64,000 nucleotides of DNA from Umbilicaria muhlenbergii (GCA_000611775.1 KK106986.1:1634022-1698021), one strand, 5' to 3'. Positions 23,601-35,760 are shown, counted from the first letter of the stretch. Numbers and translations are program-made. The notes: generated from the sequence alone by a model not told the origin.

Positions 23601-25790
23601 TTCTTTAAATTTAACTTCATAAATAACTTGACTTTATTAAGTTGATTTAATGTTTCACTTATAAGAGGTAACAAGTGCCTGTTCTTGATGATCACCTTGT
23701 TTAATCCTCAGTAATCAACACATAACTGCAGCCCTTCATCTTTCTTTGAAACAAAAAGAATGAGTGCCCCTGCAGGGCTCATGAAATGATGAATTCAACT
23801 TTTCATTAAAGCGTCATTCAAGTATTCTCATAGCACCCTTAATTCAGTATTGAAGAGGTTATACAAAGAGTCATAAGATGAATCTGTGCTGTTCAGGTCA
23901 ATTGCATGATCATTGACCTTGTAAGATGAAAGGAGGTCAACATTCTTCATTGAGAACATATTCACATAATCAGTGTACTTCTCAGGTAAAGCTTATGTTA
24001 TTTCAGTGCTTTATATGCACACCTCTGATGCAGCATCATCACTCAGACTGACTCATATCACAGCATAAACAGCAAGGTGATCTTGAATCTCTCTTATAAA
24101 TTCATCAGATGACTGTAACTCAATAGGCTGCTCCTCAATGTTGAAGCATCACATCTTCATTTCACAGTTGATTCACACATGTTCAGTCTTCAATGCAAAG
24201 AGTTTAAGAATAAGGGGTGGTCCTGACTTATTCAATGCATAAAACACATGTTCACATTCATGAGACTGTCCTCAACTGTAAAAAAGATGATAATGCACAT
24301 GATAAGCACTGAAGCAGTAAGCCTTCTGATCATTCAAGAATTAAGATTGAGGCAACAAGCCCTTCATATGAGTCAATTGATGCTCAATAATGAAATGTTG
24401 TGAAATCACATTGACTTCAGCTCTCATGTTCAATAAGGCTTGCATGAGTATGACATCATCATTGTGAAGAACTTGTTCATCAACAATTAAATTAAACTCT
24501 GAGGTTACTTTTGTTCAACACTTCAGTGATGCAGAGCCTTTACTGAAGTGTTTTCATTTTTTGATGCTGAAACAGCTGCAATCAGGGTTTTATTTAAGTC
24601 TGAGTTTTTCACAGGCTGTGAATAATCAGAGGAATAATGTCTCTTCTGATTATAATTTCAACAAGTCACATGTGACAAGTCCTTTGTTTCAGGAGCCTTC
24701 ACTGATTCACTTTCACATTTATTATCTCACTTGCTCTTCATCTTGCCTTTATCAGGCTTATGATCCTTATTCTTTGCAGGCTTTAATGATGACTCAAGTT
24801 TACAACTGAAGGTAACTGTTGTATTAGAATTTGCTTTTGATTTCATAATGTCTCTCAAACATAAGTTATTCTTCAGGTGTGTGATCAAGATGATGATTCT
24901 CTTTTAAGTTGTGAGTAGATCCTGATAATTCATCAAGGCTGCACAGACCTCAGGCTTCAATTTTGTGAAGAAGTGAATCCTCATGTGCTCTTCACTGTAA
25001 GGAGGTAACTGAGCTTTCAAGGTGCTCAAATAACTATTGAAAGCTTGAATTAATTAATGAGGTAATTAAACAGCATCATTATACAGCTGAGTGATGTGAA
25101 GCTGATGATTCACAGGGTCCTCAATAATGTTGAGCAGGAATTTCATAAAATCATCTCAGATAACAGTGAAATAATTTTTAATCTCATCATCTCACAGTCA
25201 CACCTCCTTTGATTCATCCTTTAAGTATTACATGACATAAATCATCTTATCCTCCTCATGAGGGAAATCAGCTGAGTTAAAATGAAAGGTATTTTTTACA
25301 TCTCACATTTAATTCAGGTGCTCTTTCATGTTCTTGTCATGATATAACAGCAACTCCTTTGCCTGAATTCTTGATTGTACATTTCATATTGACAGTGTTT
25401 CATCAGTGCAGCACTTGCTCATTATGAACTCAGCATTCATAAAGTCAAGGAATCTCTCAGCTGAGGTATCAACATGAGTAGCAGGATCTTTGAGTAAGTT
25501 GATTTTTAATATTAAAACTTTCATTCAGAGCTGCTGCAGCTCTTGTTGCTTAAGAAGTTCATCTCATTATCATTTCACTTGTATGATCTCATCATTAATG
25601 TTGCACACTGTTTCACCTGAGGATCCTCCGCTCATGAGGTTCACTTCACTGATGTCAGAGGAAATGAGTGATGTTTCACAGTTATTTTATTGATTCTTCA
25701 TCATCATGTCTCATTCTGCTTCAGAAGTTTAATGTAGTTGATTTCAAGTTTACATCTTATCTTGAGTCATCATCCTTTGAAAGGTAGAGT
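20700..25790 (-). pseudogene. Gypsy-B gag-pol remnant: gag, protease, RT, RNase H, integrase, chromodomain-like end
   Basis: Minus strand, from high to low coordinates: gag (25790 to about 24550), a protease remnant at about 24430 (AEVNVIS; the catalytic DSG is gone), RT at 23695-23378 with GDEWKTAFHTHYSHFKYMIM and the intact-looking motif VYLDDILIYS, RNase H at 23119-22901, integrase at about 22060-21300 with the HHCC finger (GHF...SCDICQRVK), FITDLP, VSDQESVF and a TDEQTEQQN stretch, then EEEYEVEEIL near 20970, the start of a chromodomain. A C-terminal peptide IRTLFPDFPQGV near 20750 recurs in X2. Many TGA codons replace Trp. The RT motif is kept but protease and other sites are lost. Confidence 0.9.
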
Positions 25791-25799
25791 TATTAGAAC

Positions 25800-26027
25800 T
25801 GTAAGATTATAATGTCTCTTACTAGAAAAGGAAGTATAGTTGAGGTATGTGACAACATGAGATATAAATGTATAAGAGTTATATGATTCTAACTATATAA
25901 AACTAATAACTAAGGAATGAAGGTGAGATCAAGCAGTGCAGAGTTTTCATGTGACTCATTAACACTGTTAAGCTGCTTGTAGGGTGCATGCTTTATGTGA
26001 GTCTCAGATTGCCACTAACTTGTGACA
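25800..26027 (-). repeat. Gypsy-B 5' LTR
   Basis: 228 bp, TGTAAGATTATAATG...CTTGTGACA, followed by the TSD CACAT. Confidence 0.9.
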
Positions 26028-26032
26028 CACAT

Positions 26033-26881
26033 CAAGGGTGTGTGCTTTCTCAACAATTTTAATCATGACATGTTATCTTGATTGAGGTTCTGCTACATTA
26101 ATATATGCTATCTGTTGAAATCATGCAGGCAAGGAAAGCTGTAATGTCATTGAAAGAGATTTAAAAAGTTGAAGTGTCTCTCAACTCACAGATATTCACA
26201 TTGCACATTAATGAAAAAAGAGACTGATCATCATTCTGCAGAAACTCTGAGTTTCTACTTTATTCTTTATGCATTTCACCCTATAGTGATATAGTGAAGA
26301 CTCAATGTATCAGAACAGCTGTATCATCAACTTAAATATGTTCATGTAATCTTGATTATCAACTCTGAAGATACTTGCATCATGACAGTGAGACACCTGT
26401 ATAATGTGAATGAGATCAGAAGAGTGATGTCAATTTTTAAACATTATGAAGACTTCTTTTGTTAACCTTAAGCTCAAGATGTTTCATGAGAAGGTGATCA
26501 ATTTTAACAAGTATTCATTACAACTCTGCAGTTGATGACATTCCTGATATTTCTTGCATGCTGAGAAGAGACTGATGACTTAAGCAGAGCTCATGTTGTT
26601 TCAACTTTTAATGTTGTTAAGTTGCATTCACATGCGTGGCAATCTGTAATCTTAAGTGAAGACTGATGACTTGAGCATTAATAATAAAACATAAAAGGCA
26701 ACATCTGCATCTCATCAGCTTCACACTGATAAATTTGTGACTGTGTCTTGAAGACAGAGGGGTTCAAACTGTAGCAATGACATGATGTAATCAGGTCAAG
26801 AAGTCTGTTCAGAATATTTCTTAAAATGATGATTGATGACAGATGCCTGACAACATACACTGAGTATACAAGCTTACTGAT
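26033..26881 (-). other. X1 body sequence, unidentified
   Basis: Mutated sequence between Gypsy-B and the second MITE. A minus frame at 26678-26860 and its extension through TGA codons carries CEADEMQMLPFMF, but no family is recognised. Confidence 0.35.
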
Positions 26882-27590
26882 TACAGTGGCTGTTGAGACA
26901 GGACAGGATCAGATTTTTAATCTTTATCTCATCTCAATCTCATCCTGTCTCAGTGATGAATTTTCAGTTCAGTCCTGATTCTGTTGACTGAACAGGACAG
27001 GAATAGTCCTGTTGTTTCAACATTATTAATATGTCATGATGACAATAATCTAAGCTTAACCTAAAGAGGCTTGATACAGTATCACATTAAGTTAAATGTC
27101 ATCTAAGGAGTCATCAGTTTACATTTCATCATAAATCATTACATTGAATCATTAAAATTATTAATTTGAATCTCAACATCATGTAACAATCAGTTCACTG
27201 ACTCTCAGTCACATTTTGATAGCTGTTTTTTGAGGCTGTTCTTTGAGGCCGTCATTGAAGCTGTTTTGAAAGCCGTTTTTTGAGGCTGTTGTTGAAGCCG
27301 TTTTGAAAGTCATTTTTCAAGGCTGTCATTGAGGCTGTTTTGAAAGCTGTTTTTTGAGGCTGTCATTGAAGCTGTTTTGAAAGCTGTTTTTCCCTTTTCC
27401 GTGTCCCAAAACCACTGACAGTCATATAAGGAGTCATGTGACCAGGATTTCATCAGGATCACAAGATGAGATGAAACAGAACTCTCATCTCAATTCTGAG
27501 GAACAGGACTACTGCTTGATCTCATATCTCATCTCATCTCATTTCATCTTTTCATCTCAGACTGAGACTTTCATCCTGGCAGTCACTCTA
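26882..27590. mobile_element. hAT-type MITE copy 2 (709 bp)
   Basis: It starts TACAGTGGCTGTTGAGACAGG and ends GGCAGTCACTCTA. The flanks are TTACTGAT (26874-26881) and TTGCTGAT (27591-27598), an 8-bp TSD with one transition. It is about 90% like MITE copy 1, with a longer internal array of the GAGGCTGTTTTGAAAGC-type unit (27225-27390). It shares both ends with the autonomous hAT element. Confidence 0.9.
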
Positions 27591-27598
27591 TTGCTGAT

Positions 27599-29803
27599 GA
27601 GAGAACTTAATGAAAGGCTGTGCATATTTCTTTCAATACTTAAACAACAATGAAAACTTTGCTAAAAATCAGTCATATATCTTCTGTGTAGTAATTATCA
27701 ATTGAGAATTAAAGTTTTAATTAAGGCCTCCTTTTAAATCTTCTGCAGCACAGACAAGCTTCTCTCAGTTTTTGAAATTATCAAGATCCTCAAGTTAAAC
27801 ATCATGTTAACAAGGCTTTATCAGCGTGAACAGCACATATATTATCAGATATATCACTTCAGTGTTAAACTTCTTAAGTTTCATGTTCTCCTCCTCTGTA
27901 CCATCAAAGCTGTAATCATTCATCACACAGAAAACCAGCACAGTGCTGCATGAAAAGTGAATTACTGAGTAGTGAAGATGTCTGTTTAATGATAAGAAGT
28001 TATGATGCTGTAATGTGAGTTACTAGTTCAGTTTTTTAAACTCAGAATGAAGTTAAAGAAGGTGTAAAAGTTTCTTGCCTTGTATGACAGATGATAAGAG
28101 TCCTGTTTTAAGTGCACTGTTTTATCATTTCTTGCAATATACTTTTAATTCTTTCATGTGTTCAAGGCTCCTGTCATCAGAGATTATAATTCAATATATA
28201 CTTCATCTTGTCTGAACATCTCATGCTTTTATTGTGATGTGTGTGATTGTACTGATCATGTTTCTTCATCAGTCAGGAAAAAAATTAACTCACTGTGATT
28301 ACTTGAGGCATGAGCTTGCTGACTGACTAAGCAGAAAAAAAGTCAGCAGCAACATGATGAAAATTCATGTATAAACTTCTTTATTACACAAGGCGTCAAG
28401 CACATCATCATGCATATGCATGCATAAGCATGCAGTTTTGAAATAATGCTTTTGACATTCAATTATAGAATTTCTATATAAATCTCATATAAATTGCATT
28501 GATTGATAATCATTTATGATCATACATGCTTTTCACATGTGATGTTGCTGTTTCTGAAGATGCTGTTGCTACTGATTTTAAAATGAGCAGTTTCAGCTGT
28601 TTTTATATTAATGTTTCACTGCCTTTGATCACTTTTATAATTATTATTACTGTTATGATTCTGCCTTTTTTCTTTCTTTCTTCATTAATCATGTCTTGAG
28701 CTCATACACCCTCTGAACGTGCTGCAGAATGTTGATTAAAAGAAGTAAATTTTCACTGAATTTGTTATTTTTTGAATCATTTTGATTCAAAGCCTTTTTC
28801 TATTGATGATTGTGTTTCAACTGTGATTATGTTTTCACTGCACTTTTGCTTTCTCATCTCTGATGAGACTTTTCACTTGAACTGTCTTCACTTTTAAACT
28901 GCCTCCTTCACAGTTGACTTATCTTCACAGTGAAACCTCTTCTCTTTTCATCATTGCTGTTAAATTCTTTATGCAGCTGAACATCTCTGAACTTTTTACA
29001 CAGCTGAACACCTCTGCAGTTGAATCTCTTCACAGTTAAACATCTTCACACTTGATCTGTCTTCACAGTGAAACCTCTTCTCTCTTCATCATCATTACTG
29101 AACCGCTTACACAGCTGAACACCTCTGCAGTCAGAACTTTTCATAATTAAACATCTTCATGCTTGATCTGTCTTCACAGCTGATCTCCTTCACAGCTGAA
29201 TTACTCATCTTCATGATTAACTCACCTGCTGATTAATCTGCTTATTCAGTTAAACATCTTCACAGCTGATCTCCTTCACATCTGAATTACTCATCTTCAT
29301 GATTAACTCACCTGTTGATCAGCCTGTCTACTCAGTTGAACTGTTCATTTTTTCATTTATGCATCTTTCACACCTGCTTTTACTTTACTAAAATAGGTTC
29401 TTATAACCTCTTATATCATTAAAGCTTGAGGTCTATTATATCTGTAAGTTTCTGTTTGATCAGTTGTGATTTTAAATTTTGCAATTTTCTCTTTCTTTCA
29501 TCATGTTTTCTTCTCTTTTTTCTTTCATTACATCTCTTTTCTCTCTTCTTTCATCACACTTTCTTTCTTTTTTTTTATTATGTTTTTTATTTTTTTTTCT
29601 CTCTTCTTGTTTTACTTTCTGCAGTCATTTTGAGCTTGTTTCTTGTCTGATTAAGCTGGTTTTAATGCACATGATATAACTTTATATGGTGAATTTATTT
29701 CTGAAGTCAGAAGTCAAAACTAACAGAGTTTAAAGTTTAATATCAGATGTCATCTGATTAAGTTCATTTCAAGCTTTATATTAAAAACACCTCCTGTTTC
29801 AAC
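27599..29803. other. X1 body sequence, unidentified, partly repetitive
   Basis: No domain can be read on either strand. 29426-29680 is a T/C-rich low-complexity stretch that gives Phe/Ser-rich spurious ORFs. 28880-29341 is a tandem repeat, listed separately. Confidence 0.4.
28880..29341. repeat. Diverged tandem repeat, ~80-bp units
   Basis: The units combine CTTCACAGTTGAA-, CATCTTCACAGCTGATCTCC- and ACTCATCTTCATGATTAACT-like blocks. The last two units (about 29176-29255 and 29256-29341) are the clearest. Differences are mostly transitions. Confidence 0.65.
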
Positions 29804-30069
29804 CTCAAGCCTTCATCACATCACTGAAGATTCTAACAGCTGACAGGCAATGTTAATAATTATAATAAACAGATGAGACTTCTCAAATAAGTAATTCTGA
29901 GCTCACTTTTAATATGATACACAGTCTTCAACTGTATAATAAATATTATTATTTATAATATCAAAAGTGAGCTTAAAATTACTTATTTGAGAAGTCTCAT
30001 CTGCTTATTATAGCTACTAACATTGCCTGTCAGCTGTCAGAATCTTCAGTGATGTGACAGAGGCTTGAG
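29804..30069. repeat. Large palindromic (fold-back) element
   Basis: Left arm 29804-29910 (CTCAAGCCTTCATCACATCA... to CTCACTTTT) and right arm 29963-30069 (AAAAGTGAGC... to AGGCTTGAG) are inverted copies of about 107 bp with few mismatches. A ~52-bp AT-rich spacer separates them. The arms are better conserved with each other than most repeats here. No clear TSD was found. A fold-back MITE is likely. Confidence 0.85.
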
Positions 30070-31149
30070 ACAACTTTATATATTATTCTTAATGAATCAG
30101 CTTAATTGTTGAAGGAGGAAGTGTGTCAGGTTTATATAAAATATCAGTACAAAACTGACATCAATCAAGCAACTTGACAGAGGCAAGTTATGAGGTGAAA
30201 TTTCAAGTGACTTAAAGATGAAGAAGAAGAAAATTGAAAGAAGGAGAGAGAGAACAGATCACTTGAAGTAATCTGTAATATATCAACATCAATTATCACC
30301 TGATCTTATTCATACTTTGAGGCCTTTAATTGATTGATATAAAGCTTTTAAATTCAAATTTCTAGACCTGTAGCAGTCATGTTGATGTTGCATGACAGTT
30401 CACTAATAAGGCTACAGGACTGCATATATACTTCATGTAAAAAAAAAATCATAACTCAGTTAATTTTGCATCAGTTCAAGTGAATCAAAGATGAAGTGTG
30501 ATGATTATATTGCTATGAAGTTGTTCTGCGCCTCAGAATTAAATTATGATGTTGAGGTGATGACATCAGTGATCACCTACTGCCTCAGCAGCTTATTGTC
30601 AGGTGTAATCACCTTAACAGTGTATTCATGTAATAACACATTAAAATTCACTCTCAGATAAGTTCTTTTTAAAGAGCTTTAAATTGATCTGAGATCAAGG
30701 CATGTTATCATACAATAAAGAAAAAAGAATTTAAGGTTATTGATTAATTCTTTAAATTTTAAAGTTTTAAATTCTCATTTTCTGATTTTCATTTTCATCA
30801 AATTGATTTTTTATTTTGATACTTTGTCATGTATCATCTGCTGTACCTTGCTCACCTACAACATTTTGAGTGATGAGTTCAAGCAGGTGAGTAAGATGAA
30901 GAACATCATTAATTAATCTGTTTACATCTGATCTTACAGCATTTCAATCACATGAGTATAAAGTATATGTTTTGAGATGAAAGTATCATGATCTTATCAG
31001 TTCTTTTAACTTAATAAATACATCATTTTTAATCATCTTGCTTGAGGCCCTCCTGAAGGTCATGTTTTAAATGATAATACTACATGTGCTTATAATCACT
31101 GTCAGTCTCTTTTGTCAGTGAAGCTGCTGTTATTCTTGATCTTCTTCTG
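30070..31149. other. Unidentified mutated sequence
   Basis: GAAGGAGGAAG followed by TGTGTCAGG and a TATATAAAATA box near 30110-30150 resembles a polypurine tract plus LTR start, but no partner LTR was found. The rest has no readable domain. Confidence 0.35.
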
Positions 31150-31790
31150 TCTGCTGCTTTTCTGTGATTTTTATTGTGCTGCCTCATGTTTCTGAAGCCT
31201 CTCAGGAACCCTTGAGATTGATGACTTTATCAACATTTACTTAAAATCATACCTAAAGATCAAGTCAGTAAAATGCTTAAAAGTCACTGATCACTGATAA
31301 GTAAATCTTACATAACGTCAGCGTCCTCATTGTCAAGAAACATAATAACAACACTGCTCTTATCAGCATGACTTGTATGATCAATTTGATGCATGTAGCT
31401 CTTAATGTTCATTGTCATGTTGAAGTTAATCACAAGACTGACATCTTGCACATCAATACCTTTATCAGTGAGATTCATAACAATCAGAACATCAGTAGTG
31501 CTGTTGTGTATAAATGTCAGCACAGCTTCTCTCTGCTCTTGTGTTTTATTATCATGAAGAGTGACTGATGAAAAGCTCATATGCTTGATATCTTTAGCAA
31601 CAGCATTGCAGTTTTGTTTCAGTTAATATTAACAAAGATGATGATTGAAGATGTGAATTTTCTTAAAGATAATATCTTCAAAAGCTGTTTCTTCCTCTTA
31701 TCTTCTTTGTTGATGAATTCAATGTGCTGTTCAATCATCCTCACAGCCTCACTCACTTGTTATCATAATTACTCTCTCAGTGACTGATAT
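31150..31790 (-). pseudogene. PRP28: 3' fragment of a PRP28-type DEAD-box splicing helicase gene, hypermutated
   Basis: Seen on the minus strand: a segment around IEQHIEFINKEDKR, then IIIFVNI, a frame slip, NCNAVAKDIKHMSFSSVTLH, then DNKTQEQREAVL, a DVQDVSLVINFNM stretch, a mutated motif VI region (IDHTSHADKSSV where the family has IGRTGRAGKSG) and FLDNEDADVM. After a probable intron (GTATGATTTTAAG...) come VPERLQKHEAAQ and a basic tail. Known: this order (motifs IV-VI, the NEDADVMYDL-like block and the KHEAAQ end) is characteristic of Prp28, the U5 snRNP helicase of pre-mRNA splicing. Only the C-terminal third is present and helicase residues are lost. It lies next to an X-family internal region, so it may have been captured by that element or be a duplicated host segment. 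Confidence 0.82.
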
Positions 31791-31799
31791 GTGATTTGA

Positions 31800-32566
31800 A
31801 TTTCAGCTTTGATCATGACTTTTTTAATAAAAACCTCATGAATTGTTCTCTCTTTCACAGTTGAAGTGTTGAGGGTGAGAGAGCTGTTCAGTGAAAGATT
31901 TTTTTCTGTCATAATATAACATTCATGTTATACTTTTGTTTATATCATTTATCTTGTGTTGATGATTCCTTTTAATGTTTGAGCGGCTTCAGAAAGGTTT
32001 ATGATTAATGATAACATCAAAATGTGCTGAGATTTCTTGAAGTTTTCATCTCATGACTTTGATGCCTCCTGCATAAAGATGAGGCTTTCATGCCTTGATG
32101 AGATATTGAAAAGAGGGAGGTGTGATATCTGTTATAACTCAACATCATAATTCATATGAAGAACTTGCATCATTCTCTGAGTTTACTGTAATTATAATTG
32201 AAGGATTTTTTTACAGATGTTGATTAAGCTTCTGAAGCTCTTTTTTATTGTTTTTAAACTCAATTTCTTGTTGTACATGTTATAATTATAATCACTGACG
32301 CTTGATGACTTCCTGATTGTGAGCAGTGATTGCTTTAAGGTCATTAATGATGTCATTAAAATTATCTGCAGTGATGTGTTCACACCTGTCATCTTTGATG
32401 TCTGAAATAAGGATATTAATGACTGATAATGTAAACCTACTAAAGAAAGGCTTTGATTCAGCTTAATTAACTGTTTCATTAATCTGATGAGATTAAAGTG
32501 TTAATATCATCATGTCTTATTTGCTTCTGACGTGACTGTTCACCTGAAGGTACTGAGTGATCAGTA
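31800..32566 (-). other. Internal 5' region of an X-family copy (X3)
   Basis: Collinear with X2 at about 36460-37824: shared blocks include TGATGCCTCCTGCATA-AGATG, TTTACTGTAATTATAATTGA and TATAATTATAATCACTGACGC. A minus frame at 32479-32192 (SDYNYNMYNKKLSLKTIKKS) lies where gag is expected next to the 5' LTR, but no gag motif is seen. Confidence 0.6.
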
Positions 32567-32844
32567 TGTAAGAGGTTGAGTGTATGATGTGAAGTCATAT
32601 AAATGTTTAAACAGAGTGTCATAGGCAATATAATCATGATGAAGTCAATGCAATGATTAAACATCTTCTATTCAGTGGCAAAACTGATCATTGAGGAAGC
32701 AGGTTTCTGAATCTTCTTATGAAGAGTTTTCACTTAATGTCAAGGTGCTACTCACTGAGTCATCATATAAGTGAGTTATAGTGTCATAGTGTCATAGTGT
32801 CATAGTATCATACTGTTATACTATTATATATGATGACCCTGACA
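32567..32844 (-). repeat. X-family LTR (X3 right LTR)
   Basis: 278 bp, TGTAAGAGG... to GATGACCCTGACA, with an expanded run of GTGTCATA near 32780. The matching left LTR and TSD were not found; to the right the sequence returns to X1 internal DNA. Confidence 0.8.
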
Positions 32845-33335
32845 CAGGGTTACCTGCATCAATATGATCATCATTGTCATTGATGATGTCAGAAACAGGA
32901 GTGTTAACAGTTAATAATGTAAACCTGTTAATTAAAGGTCTTGATTTAACTTGATTGACTGTTTCACTGACCTGATGAGATTAAAGTGTTGATGTCATCA
33001 TGTTTTATGCTTCTGACATGACCGTTCACCTGAAGGTACTGAGTGATCAGTATGTAAAAAGCAGGTTACAACATGAGGTCATATAAGTATTGAATGAAGT
33101 GTCATAAACAGAAGTCATGATAAAGTTAATGCAGTGATTATACATCTTCTATTCAGTGACAAAACTGATTATTGAGAAAGCAGGTTTCTGAATCTTCTTG
33201 TGAAAAGTTTTCACTTGATGTCAAGATGTTAAGCGCTGAGTCATCATATTTAAGTTATAATGTCATATCATAATGTCATATCATAGTGTCATACTATAAT
33301 GTTGTACTGTCATATTATATATGATGACCCTGACA
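32845..33335 (-). repeat. X1 right (5') end: internal leader and LTR
   Basis: 32845-33052 is the leader that precedes X-family LTRs in all three copies (CTGAAGGTACTGAGTGATCA just before the LTR). 33053-33335 is the 283-bp LTR ending CCCTGACA, followed by the TSD GTACT. Confidence 0.85.
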
Positions 33336-34439
33336 GTACTCCTTTTTGACTGTATATCATAAAAATACCCCCCCCCCCTCCTTTCAAGTGAGGTTATATC
33401 AGGGGAGTTAAATCCTTTAAATTAAACCCTGCTGTCACTGTCATTAATTCATGAAGCCTGCACTTGATAAACTTTCATTTCTTTTCACTTTTTCATTTTT
33501 CATTAAACTCACCTTTCTACTGTAAATCAAGCTTTTGTAAGAGGCAGGTAGTATGACAGTCATCATAATGTTTAAATGAGGTGTCATAAGTAATATAATC
33601 ACAATGAAGTCAATGCAGTGATTATATGTATTTTATTCAGTGACAAAACTGATCATTAAGAAAGCAGGTTTCTGCATCTTCTTGTGAAGAGTTTTCACTT
33701 AATGTCAAGGCATTAAGCGCTGAGTCATCATATTTAAATTATAATGTCATATCATAATGTCATACTATAATGTCATACTGTCATATTATATATGATGACT
33801 TTAACACAGCATTTTTCTTCTCATAATGTCATCCCTGATGTCAATTGACTCTGAATTCATAATTATAGACATCATCATGATAATCATAAGTTTAAAACAC
33901 TTCTTTCTTGTGTTTCTTCTTCATCATCTCTCTTATAACATGTCATTATACTTCTTGATAAGTGTCTTGTAAGCTTGTAATGCCTTTATGTGAAGAACTT
34001 CTGTGAATGTCTCTCTGTGAAGAACTTCTGAAGTAAAATGATCATCTTTATGAGCTTCTGATAAGTGCCTTGTAGGCTTATAAGATCTTAATAAAACCTG
34101 TAAAACCTCTTGAGGAAAATCAGGAAAAAGTGTTCTTATAACATTAACTAAATCCTGTCTGAGCTGTTCAGATTGTTCAGCATGTTCAGAACTGTTTTAA
34201 CTGTTTAAATCATTTAAATTGTTCAGCATGTTCAATGAATCACTCTTGACCCTTGCTGTAAATACTTTATAAGGCTTTAATAAAACCTGTGAAACCCCTT
34301 GAGGAAAATCAGGAAAGAGTGTTCTTATGACATTAATTAAATCCTGTTCAAACCGCTCAGACTGTTTAAACTGTTCAGATTATTCAACATGTTTGATGAA
34401 CTGTTCAGATATATGTCTGCCTTTTTTACTCCTCTTTCA

Positions 34440-35760
34440 TTTTTGTTTAGTATGACAAAATGTCATAGTAATTGTCATACTTTTGCTGTACTCATGTATA
34501 TTCATTGTATTAATATATTCATCACGGTTTGCTTCTTAAGCATGTAAGTCACAGACTGCTGATGTTTCAGCTGCACTGTCAACTTCAGTATTCATTGTAC
34601 TGATATATTTATCATATTAATATATATTCATCACGGCTTGCTTCTTGAGCATGTAGGTCATGAACTGTTGATGTTTTAATTATGCTGTCAGCTTCAGTAT
34701 TCATCATACTGATATGTTCATCATACTGGTATGTTCATCACTGATATGTTCATCATATTGATATGTTCATCACGGCTTGCTTCTTGAGCATGTAGGTTAT
34801 GAACTGCTGGTGTTTCAGTCACATTATCAGCTTCAGTATTTGTTGTACTGATATATTTGTTGTACTTGTATGTTCATCACGGCTTGCTTCTTCTTGAGCA
34901 TGTAGGCACTGACTGCTGATGTTTTAATTGTATCATCAGCTTCAGTATTCATCATACTGGTATATATTCATCATACTGATATGTTCATCATACTGATATG
35001 TTCATCATACTTATATGTTCATCATGGCTTGCTTCTTCTTGAGCATGTAGACACTGACTGCTGATGTGTTTCAGTCATATCATCAGCTTCAGTATGCATC
35101 ATATTAATATATTCATCACAGCTTGCTTCTTGAGCATATAAGTCATGAACTGCTGATGTTTCAGTCATATCACTGATTTCATTTTCATTATGACTTGCTT
35201 CATGAGCAGGTAAGTTCCTCACCACTGATGTTTTAATGAGATCATCATTTTCAGTATTTATTGTATCAGTAAATTCATTATGATAAGTATGACATTCTTT
35301 TGTTGTAACTTCTGTCATACTGAATAGATTCCTCACTGCTGATGTTTCAGTAATACTGTTGATTTCATTTTCATTACAGCTTTTCTGCATCACTGATGTT
35401 CTGATGAGACCGCCATCTTCAGTATTCATCATATTAGTAGATTCCTCACTGCTGATGTTTCAGTGATATCATTAATTTCATTTTCATTATGACTTTTCTG
35501 CATCACTGATGTTCTGATGAGACCACCGTCTTCAGTATTCATCATATTGATATTGTATTCATCATGACAAGTATGACATTCTTTTGTTGTAAACTCTGTC
35601 ATATTGAGTGTTTTAACTGCAGTTCATTACAGTTTGCTTCTTTTTAAGTTGATAAATTTCACATCACTGATGTTCTGATGAGACTGTCATCTTCAGTATT
35701 CATCATACTGATAATGTATTCATCATGACAGGTATGACATTCTTTTGTTATATAAGTGAA
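34440..35760 (-). repeat. Coding-type tandem array in X2
   Basis: About eight to ten units of roughly 100-140 bp share GGCTTGCTTCTTGAGCATGT, CTGCTGATGTTTCAGT and CAGTATTCATCATACTGATA. The minus frame at 35432-35022 is open through several units and reads as repeats of TETSAVHDLYAQEASCDEY and MMNTEADDM-like peptides. The repeats keep an open frame in part, so they may once have been a repetitive acidic protein domain. Confidence 0.75.

Larger units (their letters stand above)
19188..26027 (-). mobile_element. Ty3/Gypsy chromovirus-type retrotransposon Gypsy-B, dead
   Basis: Two 228-bp LTRs (19188-19415 and 25800-26027; TGTAAGA...TGACA) are bounded by a perfect TSD CACAT (19183-19187 and 26028-26032). 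Coding is on the minus strand, so the 5' LTR is the right one. The element lies inside X1. About 1.1 kb between the end of pol and the 3' LTR holds plus-strand ORFs. Confidence 0.93.
5614..33335 (-). mobile_element. LTR element X1, host of most of the nest
   Basis: The left LTR begins TGTAAGAGGCAGG at 5614 and the right LTR (33053-33335) ends CCCTGACA. The flanking 5-bp duplications GTACT (5609-5613 and 33336-33340) match. The left LTR is interrupted after 23 bases by Gypsy-A and resumes at 13979; its last ~40 bases, after about 14200, are missing. By comparison with X2 the internal sequence reads on the minus strand. After removing recognised insertions about 11 kb remain, too much for one ordinary element, so further unrecognised insertions are likely. 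Confidence 0.75.

Noticed and set aside
29426-29680. Two overlapping plus-strand ORFs rich in Phe and Ser
   Set aside because: They come from a T/C-rich low-complexity tract; no start context, motif or homologous repeat supports coding.
30110-30450. A further solo LTR beginning TGTGTCAGG
   Set aside because: A purine tract and TATA-like box are present but no end, TSD or second copy could be found.
31368-31787. Plus-strand ORFs opposite the PRP28 fragment
   Set aside because: They are complementary-strand shadows; the minus strand shows clear helicase motifs.
32780-32830. CRISPR-like or satellite array of GTGTCATA repeats
   Set aside because: It is a short slippage expansion inside an X-family LTR, without spacers, and the organism is a fungus.
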